A stretch of 46,310 nt of DNA from JAUMBM01 sp964441755 (GTDB taxonomy: Bacteria; Bacteroidota; Bacteroidia; Chitinophagales; Saprospiraceae). The notes beneath the pieces are model-generated. The model was not told where the DNA came from. It searched no databases and was given only the letters and a program-made list of their open reading frames with translations. The DNA lies in the NCBI GenBank assembly GCA_964441755.1, contig CAYTVG010000025.1, forward strand, positions 1 to 46,310, written 5' to 3'. This document shows, one piece after another, positions 16,673-24,577 of this stretch (the first letter of the stretch is position 1; the number at the start of each line of letters is the position of its first letter). Both the position numbers and the translations under genes were made by a program.

Positions 16673-19600
16673 ATGCAAAAGACGTTACTCCTGCTTTTAT
16701 TTTTAGTCCTGTCGCAGCTTCTCACTGCCCAGGAGAAAGCACTCACCACTGAAGAGGTGGTTTTTCCACCCACAGAAATGCTGAACAGCAACTTCAGCAG
16801 CTATCGGGTGGTTAGGCTCAACACGCAGCAAATATACGATCAAGTTCAGGTACAAGGAGAGCGTGCTTTGCTTCGCATCGTCTTAGGCACTGACCCGCTC
16901 CGATCATTTTTGCTTCAAAAACACGACCTTCGGTCAGCGAGCTATCAGGGTCGCATTGCCGGCAGCGCTGGCATCGCGCTGGCTCCTGCCAGAGAAATTG
17001 GTACTTATCGGGGTCGAATGAGTGGCCAGACCGATGGCAAGCTCAGCCTCACCATTGAACCAGATTTTTTCTTTGGCCTGTGGACAGAAGGAGAAGAGAC
17101 ATGGTTTATTGAGCCATTATACCGGCTGGAGCCTACTGCACCACAAGATTTGTACCTCCTTTACCGCGAACGGGATATGAAGAGCCGGGACAATTACTGC
17201 GGGCTCTCCCTCACCCAGCAGCATACAGAAGAACTATCCCATAAGCCTGCTGCTGGCACGGAGAAAGCCGGCAACTGTCTGGTTGTGGAGGTGGGCCTGG
17301 CTGCTGACAATTCCATGCGGGTCGCCTTTGGCGGCGTAGCACAGGTAACCAACTTTATGTTTGGCGTGCTCAACAATGTGCAGACCAACTACGACAATGA
17401 ATTTGCTGACGAAATACAGTTTGAAGTTGTCACGACATTCATCAGTGACTGCGCCACTTGTGACCCCTGGACCTCTTCCACGGATGCCGGCACCTTTCTG
17501 GAGTCCTTCACCAACTGGGGGAACAGTAACGGCTTTGGTACCAGCTCTTTTGATGTTGCCTCTGTGTGGACCAACCGCGATTTTGCCGGCTCAACGATTG
17601 GCATAGCCTGGCTATCAGGCGTATGCTCTCAGTTTCGCTACAATGCGCTGCAGAATTTTTCCAGCAATGCGGCCTTCCTGCGCGTTGTACAGGCGCATGA
17701 ATACGGCCACAACTTCAGTGCCACTCACGACCCTGATGGCTCCAATACGATCATGGCACCCTCTGTGACCATGTCCAATACCTGGTCAACGGCCACCCGC
17801 AACCAGATCAACAATTTTGTCGAAGACAACTACGCGCCTTTTGGCTGTCTGGCTTTCTGTGCCCCGCCGGAGCCTCCTGTAGCTGCCATCATTGCGCCTG
17901 TCACGGAAGTATGCGCTGACAGTTATGTAGCTTTTTATGACAACTCGACCAACGGCCCTGCCATCTGGAACTGGAGTTTCCCCGGAGGCGACCCTTCAAC
18001 TTCCAACGAGCAGCACCCCACCGTATTCTATGCCAGCCCCGGCCAGTATCCGGTCAGTCTCACCGTACAAAATGCCATTGGCTCAGATGCTACTACCCTA
18101 AATTCGGATATCATTGTCAGCGACAATTCCCGTAAGTATCTGATGGTAGAGACCTTTGAACAAACCAGCGGCTGGGCGATCAGCAATCCCGACAACGGTA
18201 TTGGATGGACGATCTTCGATGTTGGCGGCAACAATGGCAACCGGGCGATGTATGTCAACAATTTTAGTTATCAAAATGGCAGCGGACAAATTGATGCGCT
18301 TGTCAGTCCTCCTATAGATCTGGCTGCAAATCAGGATGTAATACTCGAGTTTGAGTATGCTTACCGTCGGTACAACAGCTCACTCAACGATCGACTGGTG
18401 GTTCGATTGTCAACCAATGGCGGTGCCAGCTACCCATATATTTTATTTAACGGGCAGGAAAATGGCAGTGGTAATTTTGCGACCGGCAGTGATTTGCAGT
18501 CCGCTTTTTTTCCACAGACTGCCAACGACTGGTGTTTTACGGGCCCTGCCTGCATATCGCTCAGTCTGAGCGAATTTGCCGGCCAGCCCAATGTACGCAT
18601 CCGCATTGAAAACGTCAGCGGCTACGGCAACAACATGTATGTTGACAACATTCGGTTGAGCGCAGCCTGTCAGCCGCTTCTCCCTCCTGTCCCGCAATTT
18701 ACAGCAAGCCCGGCCAACGGCTGCGCGCCACTGACCGTTTCTTTCTCCAATCAGTCGGAAGGAGCTAACAGTTTTGAATGGTATTTCCCGGGCGGTAATC
18801 CCGATTTTTCAACAGAAGCAGAGCCGACGGTCACCTACGATGCTCCCGGTTCGTACAGCGTGAGTCTGGTAGCCATCAATGCTGCCGGAGCCGAAACACT
18901 CACACAAAACAGCCTCATCAACGTACAGACAGTCCCTCAGACAGCGTTTACCACGCAGGTCAACGGTCTTAGTGTCAGCTTCCAAAATGCCTCAAGCAAT
19001 GCGCAGTCATACCTTTGGAATTTTGGCGATGGCAACACGAGCGTTGAGAGCAACCCGGCATATACCTACAGCGAGGCAGGCAGTTATGTGGTCAGGCTCA
19101 CCGCATTTAACGAATGTGGAAGCCAGTCTGTCGAGCAGACGATCGTTGTATTTATGCCTGTCGTTGCCTCCTTTACAGCTGACACGACTTCCGGCTGTGC
19201 TCCGCTCGGTGTCACCTTTGCTGACCAGTCCTCAGGCAATATCATCAGTTGGCAGTGGCTGTTTCCGGGGGCAAGCCCGGATACTTCCAGCCAGCAGAAC
19301 CCCAGTGTCACCTACCCCCAGGCGGGTACTTATTCTGTGACCCTGATTGCTGCTTCTGCCTTTGCTGCGGATACTTTTACCCGTAGCGGGTACATCAGTG
19401 TGGGCGGAGCACCTGATGCTGCTTTTTCCATCAATTACACGCCTGGCAGCCTTTCGGCCACCTTCACCAGCAGTAGTGTGCAGGCAGATTCTTTGCTGTG
19501 GGATTTTGGCGATGGCAATACATTCGCTACTGACAGCAGTACGACCATGCATACTTACAGCGCTGCCGGCCTGTACACTGTACAACTGATTGCCATCAAT

Positions 19601-21877
19601 GCCTGTGGTGCCGACACCCTTCAGCAGCAGCTACAGGTTATACTACCGCCGCAGGCAGCCGCCCAACTGAGTACAAGCAGTGGCTGTAGTCCATTGTCGG
19701 TTACCTATACTGCTTCCCCAACCGGCGAAGCATATTCCTATGCGTGGGAATTTCCGGGTGGCGAGCCAGGCAGTAGCAGCGACAGTGTGGTGACCGTTGT
19801 GTACAACCAGCCCGGCACTTACGGATTCAGCCTGATGGTAAGCAATATCGCCGGCAGTGATACCCTTACGGTTATTGACAGCATTCAGGCAGGCACTGGT
19901 CCACAGGCGGATTTTAGCCTGCAATACCAGCCCGGCAGCTTACTGCTGGCGACTAATAACACCTCTGTCGGGGCTTCCACCTATTTATGGAGCTTCGGTG
20001 ACGGCAACAGCTCCACCGAAGCCAATCCTACGCACACCTATACCGAGGCCGGCAACTACACCCTCCGGCTCATCGCTACCAACGACTGTGGCAGCGACAC
20101 AACAACGCAGACACTAACCGTCATACTGCCTCCGGTAGCCGGCCTTACCACAAATGTGAGCAGTGGTTGCGCACCCCTGACGGTCAACTACGAGGCGGCG
20201 CCTGTTGGTGAAGGCTACAGCTATCAGTGGTTTTTCCCGGGCGGTAGTCCTGTTACAGCAGAGGAAGCCAACGCTGCTGTAACCTACGAACTTCCCGGCA
20301 GCTATGAGGTGACCTTAATAGTCAGCAATGTGGCCGGCAGTGATACCCTTCAGCTGTCGTCGGCAGTAACTGCGACACCCCCGCCTACGGCCAACTTCAG
20401 CGCAGCGGCCGACGGTGCGGAAGTACAGACAACCAATACTTCTGTAGGCGCGACCGAATACCTGTGGCTTTGGGGAGACGGACAAACAGACAGTAGCGCG
20501 GCACCTCAGCACAGCTATCAGGCAGCCGGTGAGTATACCATTACGCTGATTGCTTCCAACGCCTGCGGCAGTGACACGAGCAGCGCGCTGATAGTCATTG
20601 CAGGTAATGCCCCGACGGTCAACTTCAGTCGGCAACCCGGTGCAGGTTGTGCGCCCCTCAGCGTGCAGTTTAACAACCTGTCAAGCGATGCCATTTCCTA
20701 CCAGTGGAGCTTCCCCGGAGGAAGCCCGGCAAGTTCTACAGAAGCGAACCCCATTGTGGTGTATACACAACCAGGCATCTACGATGTAGTACTCACAGCT
20801 ACCAATATTTTTGGCAGCAGCGCCATCAATCAATCGGGCAGTATTGTCGTCAATGGTCCTCCGACAGCCTCCTTTGATACAGAGGCCAGCCTGACGACCA
20901 TCAGCTTCCAGAACAACAGTCAGGGCGGCAGCCAGTACAGTTGGCAGTTTGGAGACGGCAGCAGCACAACCACAGCCAATCCGGTCCATACCTACCCCGG
21001 CGCAGGTACTTTCAGCGTCCTTTTGGTTGCCAGCAATACCTGCGGCACTGACAGCCTGCTTCGGGAAATCATCATCGAAGGGCAGTCCCCAACTGTGCAG
21101 TTTACCGCCGACATTCAGGAAGGCTGTGCACCGCTGCAGGTACAGTTCAACGATACATCTACCGACAACCCGACTGCCTGGGAATGGTCGTTCCCGGGTG
21201 GAAGTCCCGCCACCTCCAACCTGCAGAACCCCGTAGTTAGCTACGCTTCCCCTGGTCTCTACCCGGTAGAGCTGACGGCTACCAACGTTTTCGGGACGCA
21301 GCAAGCAGTGGTCAGCGATTACATCCGCATCATTGCCCCCCCGCAAATATTCGACTACGCCATAGAAAAGGACCTCCCCAACGAATGGGCAGATTTGTCA
21401 TACACCTTCACCGCCCTGAGTAGTGGCGATAACCTGCAGCATATCTGGATTATCAGCGACGCTGCAGGCGAGCAGGATACCCTGACCGGCAATCCGGTCA
21501 GTTACACCTTCCCCTCAGAAGGAGACTGGCACATACAGCTCATACTCGAAAACAGCTGTGGAGAAGCCATATCTGAGACTTCCTTACAGATCATCTTCCC
21601 GGCCGTCAATAGTCCCGACTGGCTGCGAAGCCTGCTGGTGTTCCCCAATCCTGCGACCGACATACTACGGCTGCAGGCAACAGGCTGGGAAGGAAGCGGT
21701 CTCATCCCGGCAGCACTTTTTGATGCAAGAGGCCGCCGCCTGCAGCGCCACGAAATTCCGACCAATCCGGGAGAATGGAACTACACCCTTCCTTTGGAAA
21801 ACTTACCATCAGGCATCTACCTGCTGACATTTTTCCACGAAGGCAGCACAGGGCAACTGAAGATTATCAAGCAATAA
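16673..21877 (+). CDS. Secreted reprolysin-like metalloprotease with PKD repeats and T9SS sorting domain
   Basis: 1734 residues. Signal peptide 1-20 (ending LLTAQ); propeptide-like region to about 195; zinc protease domain about 200-395 with HEYGH (342-346), third ligand His352 in FSATHD and Met-turn IMAPS (360-364), close to the M12B/reprolysin pattern though the usual Gly is Ser. A PKD domain, a jelly-roll/MAM-like domain (about 490-665, ending NMYVDNIRLSA) and then about 12 more PKD domains follow. These alternate between an FPGG type beginning GCAPL and an FGDG type ending in CGSD. The last ~80 residues (LVFPNPATDILRL ... SGIYLLTF ... KIIKQ) are a type A C-terminal domain for type IX secretion and anchoring. 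It likely degrades proteins outside the cell. A strong terminator follows. Confidence 0.9.
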   Translation: MQKTLLLLLFLVLSQLLTAQEKALTTEEVVFPPTEMLNSNFSSYRVVRLNTQQIYDQVQVQGERALLRIVLGTDPLRSFLLQKHDLRSASYQGRIAGSAGIALAPAREIGTYRGRMSGQTDGKLSLTIEPDFFFGLWTEGEETWFIEPLYRLEPTAPQDLYLLYRERDMKSRDNYCGLSLTQQHTEELSHKPAAGTEKAGNCLVVEVGLAADNSMRVAFGGVAQVTNFMFGVLNNVQTNYDNEFADEIQFEVVTTFISDCATCDPWTSSTDAGTFLESFTNWGNSNGFGTSSFDVASVWTNRDFAGSTIGIAWLSGVCSQFRYNALQNFSSNAAFLRVVQAHEYGHNFSATHDPDGSNTIMAPSVTMSNTWSTATRNQINNFVEDNYAPFGCLAFCAPPEPPVAAIIAPVTEVCADSYVAFYDNSTNGPAIWNWSFPGGDPSTSNEQHPTVFYASPGQYPVSLTVQNAIGSDATTLNSDIIVSDNSRKYLMVETFEQTSGWAISNPDNGIGWTIFDVGGNNGNRAMYVNNFSYQNGSGQIDALVSPPIDLAANQDVILEFEYAYRRYNSSLNDRLVVRLSTNGGASYPYILFNGQENGSGNFATGSDLQSAFFPQTANDWCFTGPACISLSLSEFAGQPNVRIRIENVSGYGNNMYVDNIRLSAACQPLLPPVPQFTASPANGCAPLTVSFSNQSEGANSFEWYFPGGNPDFSTEAEPTVTYDAPGSYSVSLVAINAAGAETLTQNSLINVQTVPQTAFTTQVNGLSVSFQNASSNAQSYLWNFGDGNTSVESNPAYTYSEAGSYVVRLTAFNECGSQSVEQTIVVFMPVVASFTADTTSGCAPLGVTFADQSSGNIISWQWLFPGASPDTSSQQNPSVTYPQAGTYSVTLIAASAFAADTFTRSGYISVGGAPDAAFSINYTPGSLSATFTSSSVQADSLLWDFGDGNTFATDSSTTMHTYSAAGLYTVQLIAINACGADTLQQQLQVILPPQAAAQLSTSSGCSPLSVTYTASPTGEAYSYAWEFPGGEPGSSSDSVVTVVYNQPGTYGFSLMVSNIAGSDTLTVIDSIQAGTGPQADFSLQYQPGSLLLATNNTSVGASTYLWSFGDGNSSTEANPTHTYTEAGNYTLRLIATNDCGSDTTTQTLTVILPPVAGLTTNVSSGCAPLTVNYEAAPVGEGYSYQWFFPGGSPVTAEEANAAVTYELPGSYEVTLIVSNVAGSDTLQLSSAVTATPPPTANFSAAADGAEVQTTNTSVGATEYLWLWGDGQTDSSAAPQHSYQAAGEYTITLIASNACGSDTSSALIVIAGNAPTVNFSRQPGAGCAPLSVQFNNLSSDAISYQWSFPGGSPASSTEANPIVVYTQPGIYDVVLTATNIFGSSAINQSGSIVVNGPPTASFDTEASLTTISFQNNSQGGSQYSWQFGDGSSTTTANPVHTYPGAGTFSVLLVASNTCGTDSLLREIIIEGQSPTVQFTADIQEGCAPLQVQFNDTSTDNPTAWEWSFPGGSPATSNLQNPVVSYASPGLYPVELTATNVFGTQQAVVSDYIRIIAPPQIFDYAIEKDLPNEWADLSYTFTALSSGDNLQHIWIISDAAGEQDTLTGNPVSYTFPSEGDWHIQLILENSCGEAISETSLQIIFPAVNSPDWLRSLLVFPNPATDILRLQATGWEGSGLIPAALFDARGRRLQRHEIPTNPGEWNYTLPLENLPSGIYLLTFFHEGSTGQLKIIKQ

Positions 21878-21891
21878 ACGAAATAAAAAAA

Positions 21892-21950
21892 GGCATGCAC
21901 GGCCGACGAAACTCCGGCAATAAAAATAAGCCGTGCATGCCCATTTTTTT
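21892..21950 (+). terminator. Terminator of the metalloprotease gene
   Basis: Perfect 12-bp stem GGCATGCACGGC/GCCGTGCATGCC with a 26-nt loop, followed by a run of seven T, starting 14 nt after the stop codon. Confidence 0.85.
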
Positions 21951-21963
21951 ATCAACATAAGCC

Positions 21964-21994
21964 TTGCACGGAATAAAAAAATGTCGTTTCTTTG
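21964..21994 (+). promoter_or_regulatory. Promoter of tRNA-Leu
   Basis: TTG (21964-21966), a 20-nt spacer, then TTTCTTTG (21987-21994), a near match to TAnnTTTG. Transcription would start about 45 nt before the mature tRNA. Confidence 0.45.
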
Positions 21995-22047
21995 CGGAGC
22001 TTTAGATGAATCGGCAGATTGTAACTGTTTGTTCATGTGAAATACCC

Positions 22048-22131
22048 GCCCAGATGGTGAAATTGGTAGACACGCTACTTTGAGGGGGTAGTGCTCGTAA
22101 GGGTGTGCAAGTTCGAGTCTTGTTCTGGGCA
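22048..22131 (+). tRNA. tRNA-Leu (anticodon GAG)
   Basis: Class II tRNA. The acceptor stem GCCCAGA pairs with TCTGGGC. The anticodon stem CTACT/GGTAG closes the loop TTGAGGG with anticodon GAG, which reads CUC/CUU leucine codons. A long variable arm and the T-loop GTTCGAGTC are present. CCA is not encoded. Confidence 0.95.
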
Positions 22132-22132
22132 C

Positions 22133-22169
22133 AAAGCCGCTTCCGCAAGGAGCGGCTTTTTGTTTTTTT
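22133..22169 (+). terminator. Terminator of tRNA-Leu
   Basis: AAAGCCGC/GCGGCTTT stem with an inner TCC/GGA, then TTTTTGTTTTTTT, directly after the tRNA. Confidence 0.85.
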
Positions 22170-22284
22170 CAAAAAAGCCTTAAGCAGCAGCCGGCGCGTT
22201 TTCTGCCTCCCCTGACCCCGCTGTCATGCTTGTGAAGTTGGTGTGTTAAATTGATACGTCAATACCCTGATTTTTCAAGTGTGC

Positions 22285-22316
22285 TTTGGTTCTTGCCGAT
22301 TGACGGGCTATCTTTA
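22285..22316 (+). promoter_or_regulatory. Promoter of the fadJ-like gene
   Basis: TTTG (22285-22288), a 20-nt spacer and TATCTTTA (22309-22316). A start near 22323 gives a leader of about 37 nt and argues against an earlier ATG at 22279. Confidence 0.5.
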
Positions 22317-22359
22317 TAGCCACAACGCAGCAGGCAACAGCTGCACCCCAAGACAAACC

Positions 22360-24486
22360 ATGATCCGCTACCAAAGAGATACCAACAACATTGTGACGCT
22401 CAGCCTTGACATGCAGGGCAGCCGCACCAACTTGATCAGCCACGAACTTGGGAATGTATTTGTGCCGGTCTTGCAGCACCTGCTCAAAGAAAAAGCCAAG
22501 GGCATGCTGAAGGGCGTCATCCTGACTTCGGCCAAAAAAACTTTTCTTGAAGGCGGTGACCCTGCCTTCTTTTACAAATCCACCAATCCGCAGGAAGTAT
22601 TTGCCGTTTCACAGGCTTTCAGACAGTTTTTGCGGGATCTGGAGCGGCCGGGCGTAGCTGTTGTGTCTGCCATCAATGGAAATGCGCTGGGTGCCGGCTA
22701 TGAGGTAGCACTGGCATGCCACTATCGCATTGCTTTGGCAGACAACAGCATACGACTGGGGCTGCCGGATATTGAGCTTGGTCTGTTGCCGTATGGAGGG
22801 TCTTCCATACGGCTCATGTGGCTTTTAGGGCTCGAAAAAGCCTATGACATTCTCTCGCGAGGCAAGCGATACAGCCCGCAGGAAGCGCTAAGTGTCGGAC
22901 TGGTTGATGCCCTGGCCGATAATCGGCAGGAGATGATTGAGCAGGCAAAACAATGGCTGCTGCAGCACCCAAATCACCACCGTCCCTGGGATGATTTGCA
23001 GCAGAAAATACCGGGCGGTACTGCCCGGGAGCACCTGCTGGCCGAGCGAATTCGCAGCAAGGCCGCGTCCTTGTGCAGTGAAACTTACGGCAACTACCCG
23101 GCTATGCAGGCCTTACTGGCTACCCTCACGGAAGGCTCCAAAGTTGACTTTGACACAGCCAACCGGATTGACAGTCGGCATTTCGTCAGCCTAGTGTGTG
23201 GGCAGGTCAGTAAAAACATGATCAGCACCTTTCATTTCGACCGACAGGCCATCGCGGGTGGTCTCAATCGCCCCAAGGGCTTTGGCCGCTTCAGGCCTCG
23301 CAAGGCAGGCATCATTGGTGCCGGCCAAATGGGCTCCGGCATCGCCTTCGCCTGCCTGCGCAACGGTATGTCGGTGGTGCTCAAAGATGTCAGTAAGCCC
23401 ATTGCAGTCAGAGGGCTCGAGTACGTGCACCACAAGCTCAGGTTACATATACAGCAGGGCAGCCTGCAGGCTGCCGAAGGCGAGAAAATGCTCAAACATA
23501 TACGAACCACGGAGGATGCTGCTGATTTTACGGACTGCGATATTGTCATCGAAGCAGTCTTCGAAAATGCGCACGTAAAGCAGAAAGTTACCCGCGAAGC
23601 AGAAGAGCAGGTCGACGAATACTGTCTGCTGGGCACGAACACCATCTCCATACCCATCAGATCACTCGCGAGAGACTCGATCAGGCCCCAGAATTACCTG
23701 GGTCTTCATTTTTTTCACCCTGCCGACGAAGTGCCCCTGGTAGAAATTGTGCGCGGGGAACACACCTCTGACGAAGCGGTCGCCAAGGCCTTTGACTTTG
23801 TGCATGCCATCGGCAAAATCCCCATCATCGTCAAAGATGGCTGGGGCTTTTATGCTGCCAGAGTGCAGAATACCTATGTACTTGAAGGAATAACCCTCTT
23901 ACAGCAGGGGCTGCCCCCTGCGCTGATTGACAATATAGGTATGCAGCTCGGCATGCCTAAAGGGCCGCTGGCCATGGCCGATGAGACCGGGCTGGAGCTG
24001 CTGCTGCGCTACGAGCAGCAGGCAGCGGAGCACTATGGCGACAAATACCTGCAGCACCCTGCCGTAGGTGCTATTGAAAAAATGGTCAATGAGCTAAAGC
24101 GGCCCGGCAAGCACCGTCTGGCGGGCTTTTATGAATATACCGATGGCCAGCCCCGCCAGCTATGGCCGGGGCTGGAAGAGCATTTTCCCGTCAACCCCCT
24201 GCTGGCTGCTGACAGGTCTGAGCTTGCCGACAGGCTGCTGTTTGCACAGGTGGTCGAAGCTCTTTGGTGCAAGCAGGAAGGCGTTATTTTATCTGATGAG
24301 GCAGCCAACCTGGGCAGCATCTACGGCTGGGGATTCCCCGCCTATACGGGCGGGGTCATACAGTTCATTCGAAGCTACGGTATGCCTGCTTTTGTTGAGC
24401 GCTGTCGCGATTTCAGGCGGCGCCACGGGCAGCGCTATCGCCCACCCAAAAATTTTGAGACACTGCTGTCGAAGGCGGACATGTAA
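22360..24486 (+). CDS. fadJ: FadJ-type enoyl-CoA hydratase / 3-hydroxyacyl-CoA dehydrogenase
   Basis: A 708-residue cytoplasmic beta-oxidation fusion. The crotonase half (about 1-200) has the oxyanion region FLEGGDP (62-68) and NGNALGAGYEVALAC with Glu115; the second catalytic Glu position (LPE in most homologues) is Asp137 here. The dehydrogenase half begins near 314 with GAGQMG (320-325) for NAD, and has His450 in GLHFFHP and Glu462 in PLVEIVRG. The usual Asn in GFxxNR is Ala500 (GFYAARV), as related FadJ proteins also vary here. The C-terminal domains follow. I chose the ATG at 22360 because it gives the normal crotonase start and fits the promoter; 27 extra codons to 22279 would overlap that promoter. 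No thiolase partner is nearby. Confidence 0.85.
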   Translation: MIRYQRDTNNIVTLSLDMQGSRTNLISHELGNVFVPVLQHLLKEKAKGMLKGVILTSAKKTFLEGGDPAFFYKSTNPQEVFAVSQAFRQFLRDLERPGVAVVSAINGNALGAGYEVALACHYRIALADNSIRLGLPDIELGLLPYGGSSIRLMWLLGLEKAYDILSRGKRYSPQEALSVGLVDALADNRQEMIEQAKQWLLQHPNHHRPWDDLQQKIPGGTAREHLLAERIRSKAASLCSETYGNYPAMQALLATLTEGSKVDFDTANRIDSRHFVSLVCGQVSKNMISTFHFDRQAIAGGLNRPKGFGRFRPRKAGIIGAGQMGSGIAFACLRNGMSVVLKDVSKPIAVRGLEYVHHKLRLHIQQGSLQAAEGEKMLKHIRTTEDAADFTDCDIVIEAVFENAHVKQKVTREAEEQVDEYCLLGTNTISIPIRSLARDSIRPQNYLGLHFFHPADEVPLVEIVRGEHTSDEAVAKAFDFVHAIGKIPIIVKDGWGFYAARVQNTYVLEGITLLQQGLPPALIDNIGMQLGMPKGPLAMADETGLELLLRYEQQAAEHYGDKYLQHPAVGAIEKMVNELKRPGKHRLAGFYEYTDGQPRQLWPGLEEHFPVNPLLAADRSELADRLLFAQVVEALWCKQEGVILSDEAANLGSIYGWGFPAYTGGVIQFIRSYGMPAFVERCRDFRRRHGQRYRPPKNFETLLSKADM

Positions 24487-24542
24487 ACACCGTAGCCTTT
24501 GTCGGCTGCAGCCGACGAAGGCTACGGTGTCTGTATTTTTTT
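24487..24542 (+). terminator. Long terminator hairpin after fadJ, between convergent genes
   Basis: A 44-nt near-perfect palindrome (22-bp arms with one G-T pair, 24487-24530) starts immediately after the stop codon and is followed by a run of T at 24536-24542. It faces the convergent ftsK gene, but has no T-run on that side. Confidence 0.85.
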
Positions 24543-24577
24543 ATAAAACCCCAGCAGCGGCCTGCAGCCACAGACGA

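Noticed and set aside
22279..22359. Upstream ATG for the fadJ-like gene
   Set aside because: It would add 27 residues with no family match and place the start inside the predicted promoter.
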